Positions 37,891-46,462 of a stretch of 64,000 bases of DNA are shown here, piece by piece. Every line of letters starts with the position of its first letter. Positions within the stretch are counted from its first letter, which is position 1. The notes beneath the pieces were generated by a model. That model searched no databases. It was not told the origin of the DNA and saw only the letters and a list, made by a program, of their open reading frames with translations. Source of the DNA: Rhizobium oryziradicis (lineage in GTDB: Bacteria; Pseudomonadota; Alphaproteobacteria; Rhizobiales; Rhizobiaceae). The DNA lies in assembly GCF_001939045.1 (NCBI RefSeq), contig NZ_MKIM01000028.1, positions 794,528 to 858,527 of the forward strand. Direction: 5' to 3'. The position numbers were made by a program, and so were the translations under genes.

Positions 37891-38265
37891 TTATATCCCA
37901 GCCTTGCGCTGACGCCCCACCGCCAAATAGCGCCATGGTGCCCACCAGACATAGCGTCTTTCCATCACCTCCGGCACGGCATCCACCCCCCATGTACCAC
38001 CCGGGCCGCAGCGCCCCACCCGAAACAACGTGAGCCAACCGCCAGTCCATAATCCGTGCCGGGCTATGGCTTCATAGCCATATTCTGAGCAGGTTGGCAT
38101 ATGGCGGCAATGGCTGCCAACAAGGCTGGAGAGGGTCAGTTGGTAGAGGCGGATCAGCCCCATGCCCAGCAAGCGATCCGGCGTTTTTCGAAACGGGCCA
38201 TGATAATTGCGGCCTTTATAATGTGGCTTCTCATCCTCATCATCAATTTCGCAGAACTGGCACAT
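37891..38265 (-). CDS. yidD: Membrane protein insertion efficiency factor YidD
   Basis: The 124-residue protein contains the YidD signature CRHMPTCSEYGYEAIARHG and GRCGPGGTWGVDAVP, with the usual preceding amphipathic helix LIRLYQLTLSSLVG. YidD assists YidC-dependent membrane insertion. The N-terminal 30 residues with CQFCEIDDEDEK are an extension relative to the minimal family. It is three bases from the IscU-like gene, away from its usual rnpA-yidC location, as is common in rhizobia. Confidence 0.9.
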   Translation of the reverse strand: MCQFCEIDDEDEKPHYKGRNYHGPFRKTPDRLLGMGLIRLYQLTLSSLVGSHCRHMPTCSEYGYEAIARHGLWTGGWLTLFRVGRCGPGGTWGVDAVPEVMERRYVWWAPWRYLAVGRQRKAGI

Positions 38266-38268
38266 GAA

Positions 38269-38712
38269 TCAGCCCACCAATGCCTGATCGCGGGCATCAA
38301 TCTGGTCGAGACAGTCGCACACGGCGTCAAAGGTCAGCATGGTCGAGGCGTGGCGGGCTTTATAATCGCGCACCGGCAGGAGATAACGCATATCCTCAAA
38401 CCGGCCGGATGGCCCCTCGCCGTCCTCTTTCAGCATGGCCAGCATATCGGCCCGCGCCTGGCGCAATTCGTCAAAGCTGGCCCCCACCACATGACGCGCC
38501 ATAATGGAGGCCGAGGCCTGGCCCAATGCACAGGCGCGCAGCTCGTGGGAAAAATCTGTCACCACACCGTTTTCGGCGTTGAGGTAAACCGTCAGGCGTG
38601 AGCCACAAAGTTTGGAGTGTTTTTCAGCTCTGGCATCGAAATTATCCAGCGCCCCGATCCGGGCAATATTGCCAGCGAATTCCAGAATTTTGCCGTTATA
38701 AACATCATCCAT
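38269..38712 (-). CDS. IscU/NifU-N-type Fe-S scaffold protein
   Basis: The protein of about 147 residues is a NifU N-terminal/IscU-like scaffold. Candidate cluster ligands are the cysteines in KLCGSRL, RACALGQAS and DAVCDCLDQ. Such stand-alone scaffolds hold nascent Fe-S clusters. The start is either the ATG at 38712 or a TTG at 38718 that is better spaced from AGGAG. It heads a tight cluster with yidD and DUF2267 and is divergent from folE, an order seen in other rhizobia as I recall. Confidence 0.78.
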   Translation of the reverse strand: MDDVYNGKILEFAGNIARIGALDNFDARAEKHSKLCGSRLTVYLNAENGVVTDFSHELRACALGQASASIMARHVVGASFDELRQARADMLAMLKEDGEGPSGRFEDMRYLLPVRDYKARHASTMLTFDAVCDCLDQIDARDQALVG

Positions 38713-39000
38713 CGCCAAACTTTGCTCCTGAAATGCTCAGTCACGCAAAACCAGACCTTTCAGACGATCCATATTTGCGCAACATTGGGTTGGCTGTAAG
38801 GGCTTAACCAGATACATGGTTTTTACCTGTATAGCATGTGTGCCGATATAACATGTATGAACGTGATCCAGAATATCAAACCTCGCGTAGTAAGCACCAT
38901 AGCCACGGATTGGACTTGCCAAAATGGCAAGAATTACCCATTTAAGGCTCAGAGAGCTAAGAAGGGTTTCCTCCAGGGCACCTGAGCGGAGAACAACGGC

Positions 39001-39606
39001 ATGGATGCCATCGTGAAAAAATTGACACCAGAAGCGGGTCGCCCCAGCCGGGCAGAAGCCGAAGATGCTGTGCGAACCCTGCTACGCTGGGCTGGCGAAG
39101 ACATAACCCGCGAAGGCCTGCTGGATACGCCAAAGCGTGTCGCCAAGGCCTATGCAGAGCTGTTTTCCGGCTATCACATCAGTGTGGAAGATGCGCTTGG
39201 CACGACCTTCGAAGAGGTTGGTGGCTATAACGACATCGTGCTGGTGCGAGATATTCCGTTTTTCTCCCATTGCGAACATCATATGTTGCCGGTGATTGGC
39301 AAGGCCCATGTGGCATATCTGCCAGCGGGTCGCGTGCTTGGCCTGTCCAAAATTGCGCGCGTCGTGGATATTTTTGCTCGCCGCCTGCAGACGCAGGAAA
39401 CCATGACAGCGCAGATCGCTGAAGCCATCGACACAAACCTGATGCCACGCGGCGTCGCTGTGATGGTTGATGCCGAGCATATGTGCATGGCCATGCGCGG
39501 CATTCAAAAATCCGGCTCGACCACGCTGACAACAACCTTCACCGGCGAGTTCAAGGACAATGCGGCCGAGCAGGTCCGATTCATGACCATGGTGCGTAGC
39601 CGCTGA
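39001..39606 (+). CDS. folE: GTP cyclohydrolase I
   Basis: The 201-residue FolE makes dihydroneopterin triphosphate from GTP, the first step of folate synthesis; folP, folB and folK sit 33 kb away. Zinc ligands are visible at C91, H94 and C162, and the catalytic H93 lies in SHCEHHMLP. The C-terminal MRGIQKSGSTTLTTTFTGEF is the family signature. A terminator follows. Confidence 0.96.
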   Translation: MDAIVKKLTPEAGRPSRAEAEDAVRTLLRWAGEDITREGLLDTPKRVAKAYAELFSGYHISVEDALGTTFEEVGGYNDIVLVRDIPFFSHCEHHMLPVIGKAHVAYLPAGRVLGLSKIARVVDIFARRLQTQETMTAQIAEAIDTNLMPRGVAVMVDAEHMCMAMRGIQKSGSTTLTTTFTGEFKDNAAEQVRFMTMVRSR

Positions 39607-39649
39607 ACCTAAACCGGTTGCTCAGCCGAGCTATTGCTGTAATAACATA

Positions 39650-39680
39650 ACGCGCACCCAGATGGATGCGCGTTTCTTTT
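39650..39680 (+). terminator. folE terminator
   Basis: ACGCGCA and TGCGCGT form a 7-bp stem with a ten-base loop, followed by TTCTTTTTG. It lies just upstream of hisI, so hisI probably has its own promoter or relies on read-through. Confidence 0.65.
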
Positions 39681-39694
39681 TGCGGATACAGACA

Positions 39695-40144
39695 ATGATT
39701 GAATTTGCCTCCCCTTCCACAGACAAAGCCATTCTCGAAGACAGCGGCGCATTGACCCCCAAGTTTGACGCGCATGGGCTGGTCACTGCGATTGTGACCG
39801 ATCACCGCGACGGCGAATTGCTGATGGTGGCGCACATGAATGCCGAGGCACTGGCGCTGACAATTGAAACCGGCCTTGCCCATTATTACAGCCGCTCACG
39901 CAAGGCCCTTTGGAAAAAGGGCGAAAGCTCTGGCAACATGCAAAGCGTGAAGGAAATCCGGGTTGATTGCGATCAGGATGCCATCTGGCTGAAGGTTGAG
40001 GTCGCCGGCCATGATGCCACATGCCACACCGGACGCCGCTCCTGCTTTTATCGCCGCATTGAGCTGGACAACGGTGAAGCAAAAACAGTGATCATTGATG
40101 ATCACCGGCACTTTGATCCCGATTCGGTCTATGGGAAAAATTAG
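39695..40144 (+). CDS. hisI: Phosphoribosyl-AMP cyclohydrolase
   Basis: The 149-residue HisI opens the purine ring of phosphoribosyl-AMP in histidine synthesis. It carries MVAHMNAEAL, YYSRSRKALWKKGESSGN and the zinc/magnesium site DCDQDAIWL with the later CHTGRRSCFYR cysteines. It is a stand-alone HisI without the HisE domain, as usual in alphaproteobacteria. I use the ATG at 39695 (MIEFASPS); an in-frame ATG at 39662 lies inside the folE terminator. Confidence 0.95.
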   Translation: MIEFASPSTDKAILEDSGALTPKFDAHGLVTAIVTDHRDGELLMVAHMNAEALALTIETGLAHYYSRSRKALWKKGESSGNMQSVKEIRVDCDQDAIWLKVEVAGHDATCHTGRRSCFYRRIELDNGEAKTVIIDDHRHFDPDSVYGKN

Positions 40145-40229
40145 ATTAAACTGTAATCATCAAGGCTTTGGTAATCTCGCGGGTCCACAATGTTCTTGAT
40201 ATATGTTCAACCGAGGAGGGTCGATACAT

Positions 40230-41171
40230 ATGCTGAACTGGAATTTAAAAGGCCAAGTGGCAAAGAATGCTGTTGCCAGTGGCCCGACAGAACCTACCTC
40301 TACGGAGCGACCGCCACAGCCAAAACCGAAAATTGCACTGGCGCTCGGCGGCGGTGCTGCGCGTGGCTGGGCACATATCGGTGTTTTAAGGGCGCTGGAC
40401 GAGGCTGGCATTGAAGTTGGCATGATTGCCGGAACATCCATTGGTGCGCTGGTGGGCGGCTGCTATCTGGCAGGCAAGCTGGACGAGCTTGAAACCTTTG
40501 CCCGCTCGCTGACCATGCGCCGCATTGCTGCCCTGCTGGATCTGACCATTGGCGGCAGCGGCTTGCTGGGTGGTATGCGCCTGACCAAGCGGATGCAGGA
40601 ACATCTGCAAGGGCTCTCGATTGAATCCCTGCCAAAACCATTTGTGGCGGTGGCTGCCGAGTTGCACACGGGCCATGAAGTCTGGATCGATGGTGGCAGC
40701 CTGATTACGGCTCTTCGTGCATCCTACGCCCTGCCCGGTATTTTTGAGCCTGTTCGCAGTGAAAACAGAACACTGGTCGATGGCGCTTTGGTCAACCCGG
40801 TGCCGGTCTCGGTGTGTCGCGCCTATGAACAGCCGCTGGTGGTGGCCGTCAATCTTCATTACGACCTCTATGGTCGCTCGGCTGTGGTCAAACACAAGGT
40901 TGGCCCGATTGGCCCTGATACAGGGGCGCGACAAACCCAGAACCGCATTGGCGTCACCGGCGTCATGGTGCAGTCTTTCAACATTATTCAAGATCGTATT
41001 TCGCGCGCCCGCCTCGCAGGTGATCCGCCCGATCTGGCGCTGCATCCACGTGTCAACGAAATCGGCCTGTCAGAGTTTCACCGCGCAGGCGAATCGATTG
41101 ACCGAGGCTATGAGGAAACACGAGCAAATATTTCCGCTATTCAGCGCATGCAGCAAGGCTGCGCGCGCTAA
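40230..41171 (+). CDS. Patatin-like phospholipase (RssA/NTE type)
   Basis: The 313-residue protein has the patatin features: the oxyanion loop LGGGAARGWAHIG (39-51), the nucleophile elbow GTSIG (S70) and the catalytic aspartate in DGALVNP (D184). It resembles bacterial RssA/NTE-type proteins, which are predicted lipid esterases. The ATG at 40230 is preceded by GGAGGG. The first 33 residues are a non-conserved extension. It follows hisI by 85 bp. Confidence 0.9.
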   Translation: MLNWNLKGQVAKNAVASGPTEPTSTERPPQPKPKIALALGGGAARGWAHIGVLRALDEAGIEVGMIAGTSIGALVGGCYLAGKLDELETFARSLTMRRIAALLDLTIGGSGLLGGMRLTKRMQEHLQGLSIESLPKPFVAVAAELHTGHEVWIDGGSLITALRASYALPGIFEPVRSENRTLVDGALVNPVPVSVCRAYEQPLVVAVNLHYDLYGRSAVVKHKVGPIGPDTGARQTQNRIGVTGVMVQSFNIIQDRISRARLAGDPPDLALHPRVNEIGLSEFHRAGESIDRGYEETRANISAIQRMQQGCAR

Positions 41172-41230
41172 TAAAGCAATGCGTAAAAGCGTTACAGCGC
41201 CCTTTGGGGCAGAGCGCTGCACTCTCCTGA

Positions 41231-41665
41231 TCAACCGGCAATATAGGCCTTGATATGCTCGGCCTCCAACTCAACCTCACGGATGCGCTGTTTGACCACG
41301 TCACCAATGGATACGATGCCGATCAGCTTTCCACCGCTTTCGACGGGGACGTGACGAAACCGCTTGCTGCTCATCATTCCCATCAATTCGTTGACGGTGG
41401 TGTCTTCGGTGCAGCGAAACACATTGGCGGTCATCAGCTTGGAGACGGGAAGATCCATCGCCTCCACACCAAGCCGGCCAATGGCCGAGGCAAGATCACG
41501 CTCGGTGAAAATACCGACGATCCGGCCTTCCATGCCGACCACGACAACAGCACCAATTTTATTGTGATAGAGAACGCGGGCGGCATCTGCCACGCTGACG
41601 GTTGGCCCCACGGTGATAACGTCTCGGCCTTTTTCACCGAGAATATTCCTGACTGTCACAGACAT
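41231..41665 (-). CDS. Tandem CBS-domain protein
   Basis: The 144-residue protein is two CBS motifs: first around IGAVVVVGMEGRIVGIFTERDLA, second around FRHVPVESGGKLIGIVSIGDVV. Such proteins (IMPDH-like CBS pair) bind adenosyl ligands and act as energy sensors, but the partner is unknown. The convergent patatin gene ends 60 bp away. Confidence 0.9.
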   Translation of the reverse strand: MSVTVRNILGEKGRDVITVGPTVSVADAARVLYHNKIGAVVVVGMEGRIVGIFTERDLASAIGRLGVEAMDLPVSKLMTANVFRCTEDTTVNELMGMMSSKRFRHVPVESGGKLIGIVSIGDVVKQRIREVELEAEHIKAYIAG

Positions 41666-41807
41666 TTGCTTTCCTCCTCAATTGCAGATCTCCGGGCATA
41701 GGACTCAGGCCTCTCCCCCTTCCCCAAGATAAGAAGCCTGAACGCCTATGCTGCCTGCATTTTCACAAGAACGCAACCGAGTGGGCAGTCAGCAATATTT
41801 ATTTTCC

Positions 41808-42596
41808 CTAATTTGATGTGCGCAGCGGTTTAGGCTGGCGATCAAACAGAGCAAAACCGAAAAAGCCCACCACAAAACCGCCGATATGGGCATCCCAGGC
41901 AATGGCACCACCGGGATCACCAACCAATGGGATACCAAAGGCAATAATCAGATTGCCCGCCAGAAACATCAAAACGAAAACCAGAACCGTGCGCTGGGCA
42001 AGCGCTTCAAACACGCTCAATCGCACCACCCACGCATCATCTTCGCCAAAGCTGAAGCCAGCACGACCAGAGCCAAAGGCAAAGCGGCAGGCAGCCCCCA
42101 TCAAGCCGGAAATGACGCCGGAGGCACCGATCAGCAAATCTTCAGAGCCCCAATTCAGCGCGGCATGGGCAAAGGCCGAGGCCGCCGCCGTCACCAGCCA
42201 GAACAGGACAAAGCGCAATGCCCCGATACGCCGCCAGACCGGCGTGCCAAAAGCCGCCAGCCAAAGACCATTGAAGGCCAGATGCTCAACGCTGCCATGC
42301 AACAGCGAATAGGTGAACGGGGTCCAGATCCATGCCAGATCCTGATCGGAAAACGGCGTGACGTAACGTATGGGGGAAAAACCGAATTCACGCATGATCC
42401 AGTCGGACAGTTCGGTGGAAACAATCCAGCTGGTGAGAGCAAAGATCAAAACCACCAAAAGCAGTGACAGCAGCACCCCGCCGGGCATATTGAAAACGGG
42501 TTCGCGCTTGCGGCCGGTGTTGACCGGGCTTTCGTCCAACCCCTCATCAGCATCGTCGGGGTCCTGATCCCAAGGCCCATTCGATTTATCGTCCAT
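41808..42596 (-). CDS. Rhomboid-family intramembrane serine protease
   Basis: The 262-residue membrane protein has an acidic cytoplasmic N-terminus (1-38) and about six to seven helices. Rhomboid catalytic features are visible: HLAFNGLWL (N109), GASG with S159, and AHIGG with H237. It should cleave substrates within the membrane. It is divergent from the acid phosphatase gene, and the shared 272-bp region contains a probable PHO box. Confidence 0.87.
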   Translation of the reverse strand: MDDKSNGPWDQDPDDADEGLDESPVNTGRKREPVFNMPGGVLLSLLLVVLIFALTSWIVSTELSDWIMREFGFSPIRYVTPFSDQDLAWIWTPFTYSLLHGSVEHLAFNGLWLAAFGTPVWRRIGALRFVLFWLVTAAASAFAHAALNWGSEDLLIGASGVISGLMGAACRFAFGSGRAGFSFGEDDAWVVRLSVFEALAQRTVLVFVLMFLAGNLIIAFGIPLVGDPGGAIAWDAHIGGFVVGFFGFALFDRQPKPLRTSN

Positions 42597-42687
42597 GCAC
42601 TCGATTCCCTATGATGCGCGGCCCCTGCAATACGCCAGTTTGAGCATATAGCGATGCACCTTCAAAAGGAAATGGAAACCCCAAAAC

Positions 42688-42705
42688 CTGTCAGAAAACT
42701 GTTAC
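42688..42705 (+). promoter_or_regulatory. Probable PHO box (PhoB site)
   Basis: CTGTCAGAAAACTGTTAC has the 7-4-7 direct-repeat form of a PhoB box (consensus half CTGTCAT), with the first repeat matching six of seven and the second five of seven positions. A further CTGACA follows directly. It lies 163 bp before the start of the acid phosphatase gene, a natural phosphate-starvation target. Confidence 0.6.
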
Positions 42706-42868
42706 CTGACAACCCTATAGACGAGCCTGAATTTCGTCAATCGAGACCACAACACCCCTTTCAAGAGTTGACACTCTTCTAACAACTCGATTTATTTCGT
42801 CATGTTGACGAATAAAAACCGGAGCCCCGCGCTTTTCCTCTCGCTTATATTCGCAGAAAAGGCCTTTC

Positions 42869-44797
42869 ATGACCCGTTTTCAGTCCATAGCTGCTGCCTC
42901 CGCCGCACTTTTGCTGGCCACCGCCCTGACCCCTGCCTTCGCAGATAACCTCTCCTTGCCAGCACCGCCGACCGGCGTTGGGCATGCCGAAACAGCGCCA
43001 CCACCGGCCAATGTGCTGGCCTATGTTGACACAGGTGCCACCAACCAGCGCGGCGATGCTTGCCACGCCACCCTGGAAACCAACGCAGGTGTTCGGGTTC
43101 TCTCCGGCTTTCTCGCCGTTTGGACGCCCCGCACGCCTTTTGTCGACGCCGATCAGGACGCGCCAGCCAAGGATGGCTGCCCGGCGATCAAAAAAACCGA
43201 TTGGGATGGCATTCCTGGCAGTGCGACCGATGGCGTGAAGAAGCGTCCGGATCTGCACAGACAAAATATTGCCTATTCCATCAAAGTCACGGGTGAGCAC
43301 ACGCCGGAGCGCGATCTTTCCGCCTATCTTGATGACCGTCGCGGCAAAAATGTCAGCGTCACTGACGGCCTTGGCCCACTGACCGATGCGTGGCGCAAGG
43401 GCGCACAGCAGACCACCACCATCACGGACATGCCTGCCGACGCAACAACGGTAAAATATGAAGATAAGGGCAACAATCGCGGGGTTGGTGCAAAAGACAA
43501 TCCCGATCTGGGCAAGGCTGTTGATTTGATTGAAGCAGGCAGCGCCGATGGCTCCACCGAGCCCGCCAAGCGCTATTACAAATTCGCTCGCCCCTATCGC
43601 CAGAGCGACAAGGTGCGTGTTGTGCCGCAGCTGGTGCCGGCCGAAAGCTCCAAGCCGATTTCTGATGGAGGCTTCCCAAGTGGCCACACAGCCGAAGCCT
43701 GGCGCGATGCGCTGGTCATGGCCTATCTGGTGCCGCAGCGCTATCAGGAAATGGTGACCCGCGCCGCCGTTCTCGGCGAAAACCGCATTCGTGCCGGCAT
43801 GCACCAGACATTTGACGTTCTCGGCGGCCGCGTCTTGGCAACGGCCATTGTGGCTTACAATCTCAATCTGCCAAAAAATGTGCCTCTGCGTCAGGAAGCC
43901 TATGAGCAGAGCCAGACATGGCTGATGAAGGCAACACACTCGTCTGACTTTCAGGCATTGATGGCCTTTGCCCATTCCGAGCCCAAGGCCAAGGATGCCT
44001 TGGCCGATTACGCTTGGAACAAGGCTTTCGTTGATGCGCGCCTGACCTATGGCTATCAACAGATCAGCGATCCAAACCTCGCCCCCACGGTGCCAAAGGG
44101 TGCAGAGGTGCTTTTGGAAACCCGCCAGCCCTATCTGAATGCAGAACAGCGCCGTGTTGTGCTTAAGACCACCGAAATCGCCTCGGGATATCCCATTATC
44201 AGCGATCCTGAGGGCTGGGGTCGTCTCGACCTGTTTCGGGCTGCCGATGGCTATGGCGCATTCAACGGCGATGTGACGCTGGTTATGGACGCCAGCAAAG
44301 GCGGCTTCAATGCTGCAGACACTTGGAAAAACGCCATCAGCGGCAAGGGTATGTTGCTCAAGCAAGGCACCGGCAGCCTCACGCTGGCCGGTAAAAACAG
44401 CTGGACCGGCGGCACGACGATTGAGGATGGCACATTGGTTGCTGCATCCGACACCGCATTTGGCAATGGCGATATATATCTGAGCGGTGGCAAAGCCGTG
44501 ATCGACACACGGGGATTGCAGGTGCGAGGCAACATAACCGTGCGCAAACAGGCCAATGTTGAGATCAAACTGCAAGACAAGAACAATGTTCGCCTGCAGG
44601 TTAACAAGACTATGTCGATTGAGGGCGGCAACCTTGTGCTGACCGCAGCGCCTTCGCAAACGTTTAAGGCTGGGGATACGCTGAAACTGGTGAATGCCAG
44701 CACGGTTCAAGGAAAGTTCGATTCCATTTCACTTGCCGGGCACACGCTCAAGGTGACTTACAGCAAAAACGACATTTCCGCTCGAATCGTAAAATAA
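42869..44797 (+). CDS. Secreted PAP2-type acid phosphatase with autotransporter-type repeat domain
   Basis: The 642-residue protein has a signal peptide (about 1-25), then a class A/PAP2 acid phosphatase domain. Its motifs are KFARPYRQ near residue 235, GGFPSGHTAEAW near 270, and RIRAGMHQTFDVLGGR near 305. The C-terminal 170 residues form a passenger-associated repeat, KGMLLKQGTGSLTLAGKNSW then GGTTIEDGTL, typical of autotransporter beta-helices. No outer-membrane beta-barrel follows; the protein ends in ISARIVK. In the third motif the usual SR is NR (ENRIRAG). It probably hydrolyses phosphate monoesters in the periplasm or outside the cell. A PHO-box-like site lies upstream and a strong terminator follows. 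Confidence 0.82.
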   Translation: MTRFQSIAAASAALLLATALTPAFADNLSLPAPPTGVGHAETAPPPANVLAYVDTGATNQRGDACHATLETNAGVRVLSGFLAVWTPRTPFVDADQDAPAKDGCPAIKKTDWDGIPGSATDGVKKRPDLHRQNIAYSIKVTGEHTPERDLSAYLDDRRGKNVSVTDGLGPLTDAWRKGAQQTTTITDMPADATTVKYEDKGNNRGVGAKDNPDLGKAVDLIEAGSADGSTEPAKRYYKFARPYRQSDKVRVVPQLVPAESSKPISDGGFPSGHTAEAWRDALVMAYLVPQRYQEMVTRAAVLGENRIRAGMHQTFDVLGGRVLATAIVAYNLNLPKNVPLRQEAYEQSQTWLMKATHSSDFQALMAFAHSEPKAKDALADYAWNKAFVDARLTYGYQQISDPNLAPTVPKGAEVLLETRQPYLNAEQRRVVLKTTEIASGYPIISDPEGWGRLDLFRAADGYGAFNGDVTLVMDASKGGFNAADTWKNAISGKGMLLKQGTGSLTLAGKNSWTGGTTIEDGTLVAASDTAFGNGDIYLSGGKAVIDTRGLQVRGNITVRKQANVEIKLQDKNNVRLQVNKTMSIEGGNLVLTAAPSQTFKAGDTLKLVNASTVQGKFDSISLAGHTLKVTYSKNDISARIVK

Positions 44798-44858
44798 TGC
44801 GATGCTGCGGTGCGCGCTCTGCGGCGCATACCAGTTGACCGCAGATTTAAGTTGAAAC

Positions 44859-44886
44859 AAAACGCCCGGCTTTTGTCGGGCGTTTT
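44859..44886 (+). terminator. Terminator of the acid phosphatase gene
   Basis: AAAACGCCCG and CGGGCGTTTT form a 10-bp perfect stem with an eight-base loop, followed by GCTTTT. It lies 62 bp after the stop codon. Confidence 0.85.
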
Positions 44887-44912
44887 GCTTTTCAGCGCAG
44901 CGCACGGCACAA

Positions 44913-44998
44913 GGGAAGCCGGATTTCGATAAAAATCCATACGAAAACAAGAAATGACAGCATCAGACTGGTACTCATTTTCGGCTGAGTGCTCTAAT
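44913..44998. repeat. Dispersed intergenic repeat, copy E (degenerate)
   Basis: Recognisable parts are GGGAAGCCGGATTTCGATAA, AATCCATACGAAAACAAGAAA, GACAGCATC and the closing GAGTGCTCTAA. The first arm is largely lost and it is the most diverged copy. The rest of the gap up to 45144 holds only the pilZ promoter region. Confidence 0.6.
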
Positions 44999-45144
44999 GC
45001 CTATTTCCAAAACCAGAATCGGTTACGGATATATGCCGTATCGGGCGCACCGCGCTGTTAACGCCCTTCTGGCATTATGGGTGAAGACTATATTAAGGGC
45101 TACCATCTAATATTCACCTCCAATCAAGGCTTCGAGACCCGGTC

Positions 45145-45756
45145 ATGTATTCCTTTCAACAGACACAAAAAAGCGAGACAGAAAGGCGTCAGGTTCAACG
45201 CGCCTTTCAGCGTGTGTCCGTTAGTCTTGAAGGGCGCTTGATGGTGCCAAGCCAGGACGAATATGTTTGTCTGACCGTGGATATGTCGCCCGGTGATGTC
45301 CGCTTCATCTGCGCAGCCCGCCCGGTGGCCGGTGATCGCATCATTGCTTACATCGACAATATTGGCCGCATCGAGGGCAGTGTGGTGAAAACCACCGATG
45401 ATGGCTTTGTGATCAGCATCGTTGCCACAGACCGCAAGCGTGAAAAACTGGCAGCACAATTGACCTGGATTGCCAATAAACACGAATTGGGCCTGCCGGA
45501 AGATCGTCGCCATGATCGCCTCACCCCGCGCAAGGCACGTGCCGAGCTGACACTGGAAGATGGTCAGAAATTCAGCTGCCGCATCATCGACCTTTCATTG
45601 TCGGGTGCCGCTGTGGAAATGGAGTATCGTCCGGCCATGGGCACAGCTGTCCGTCTGGGCAACACCCGTGGTCGCGTGGTCCGCCACTTTCTCGAAGGCG
45701 TCGCCATTGAGTTTACCACGCTCCAATCGCGCGATTCCCTGAAAGACTTTCTCTAG
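45145..45756 (+). CDS. Tandem PilZ-domain protein
   Basis: The 203-residue protein carries two PilZ-like domains. The C-terminal one has RRHDR (121-125) and DLSLSGAAVEM, the canonical cyclic-di-GMP contacts. The N-terminal one has RAFQRVSVSLEGR and DMSPGDVRF and is less canonical. It likely responds to cyclic di-GMP in a motility, envelope or polysaccharide process. Its TAG stop lies at the edge of repeat copy F. Confidence 0.85.
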   Translation: MYSFQQTQKSETERRQVQRAFQRVSVSLEGRLMVPSQDEYVCLTVDMSPGDVRFICAARPVAGDRIIAYIDNIGRIEGSVVKTTDDGFVISIVATDRKREKLAAQLTWIANKHELGLPEDRRHDRLTPRKARAELTLEDGQKFSCRIIDLSLSGAAVEMEYRPAMGTAVRLGNTRGRVVRHFLEGVAIEFTTLQSRDSLKDFL

Positions 45757-45830
45757 AGAATCGGCCGAAAAGTCAGAACCGGTTTTCGGATAAGTCCGAT
45801 GCGTACACAAAAACTGAGAGCATCGCGTTT
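45755..45830. repeat. Dispersed intergenic repeat, copy F
   Basis: AGAGAATCGGCCGAAAAGTC, ACCGGTTTTCGGATAAGTCC, GATGCGTACACAAAAACTGA and GAGCATCG follow the family plan. The copy begins inside the pilZ stop codon (TAG shared with the repeat's first bases), so the repeat borders the gene without a gap. Confidence 0.85.
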
Positions 45831-46462
45831 TACTGGATCCGCAAAGCAGCACCTCATCATTCTTTTTCCAGCACGTTACGCGCTCCGCTGACGTTTCGAA
45901 CACGTCCGCGTCAAAACGAAAACCGCAAATCGCCAAGTCCAAGCCCATATCTGCTCATCGCCAGCAATGATGACGGCCCATTTCGCCTTGGCCCAAAAGC
46001 TTTACAAAAAGTATAGAAGAGCCTGCATGGCGCAAATATAGTGTCTATGCCTTTCGTTCATCAAGCATTCACCATCCCACAGCTTAATAAAACAAATAAT
46101 CGCCCTAACAGAAGCGCATATTGCCCAAAGAGGCGAATTTTGCGTTCCAAATCGGGAATATCGCGCTCTCCCAAAACAGGAATGCGGCCAAAAGCGCACC
46201 AAAACGCAGCGCGTGCGCCGCATTAAAAAATTCGACTTTATATATTTATTTCAATTGGATAAATAACGAGAAACGGCAACGGGTGCCTCCACATACGCAC
46301 AACCGCTTTGCTTGATTTCTATCTTTTCGCCTACCAATTTCATTAGAATTTTCGATAAATTTTATACTTAGTCTATTCAAAACTATACTTATTTTGAGCT
46401 CTAAATTTTGCGAGAGATAAAAACATCAGCGTCATTCTACTCCCAGAACGGGGAGACATCCA
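45831..46462. other. AT-rich intergenic region without genes
   Basis: After repeat F about 630 bp hold no credible gene. Bases 46200-46450 are visibly AT rich compared with the window. They must include the promoter of the BTLCP gene, but I could not define a binding site. Confidence 0.5.

Noticed and set aside
41172..41230. Possible terminator between the patatin and CBS genes
   Set aside because: Only short imperfect arms (CAGCGC and GCGCTG) with no T run could be found.
42845..44710. A 621-residue minus-strand frame opposite the acid phosphatase gene
   Set aside because: The plus strand encodes a clear signal peptide, PAP2 motifs and a repeat domain, so the minus-strand frame is a codon-bias shadow.
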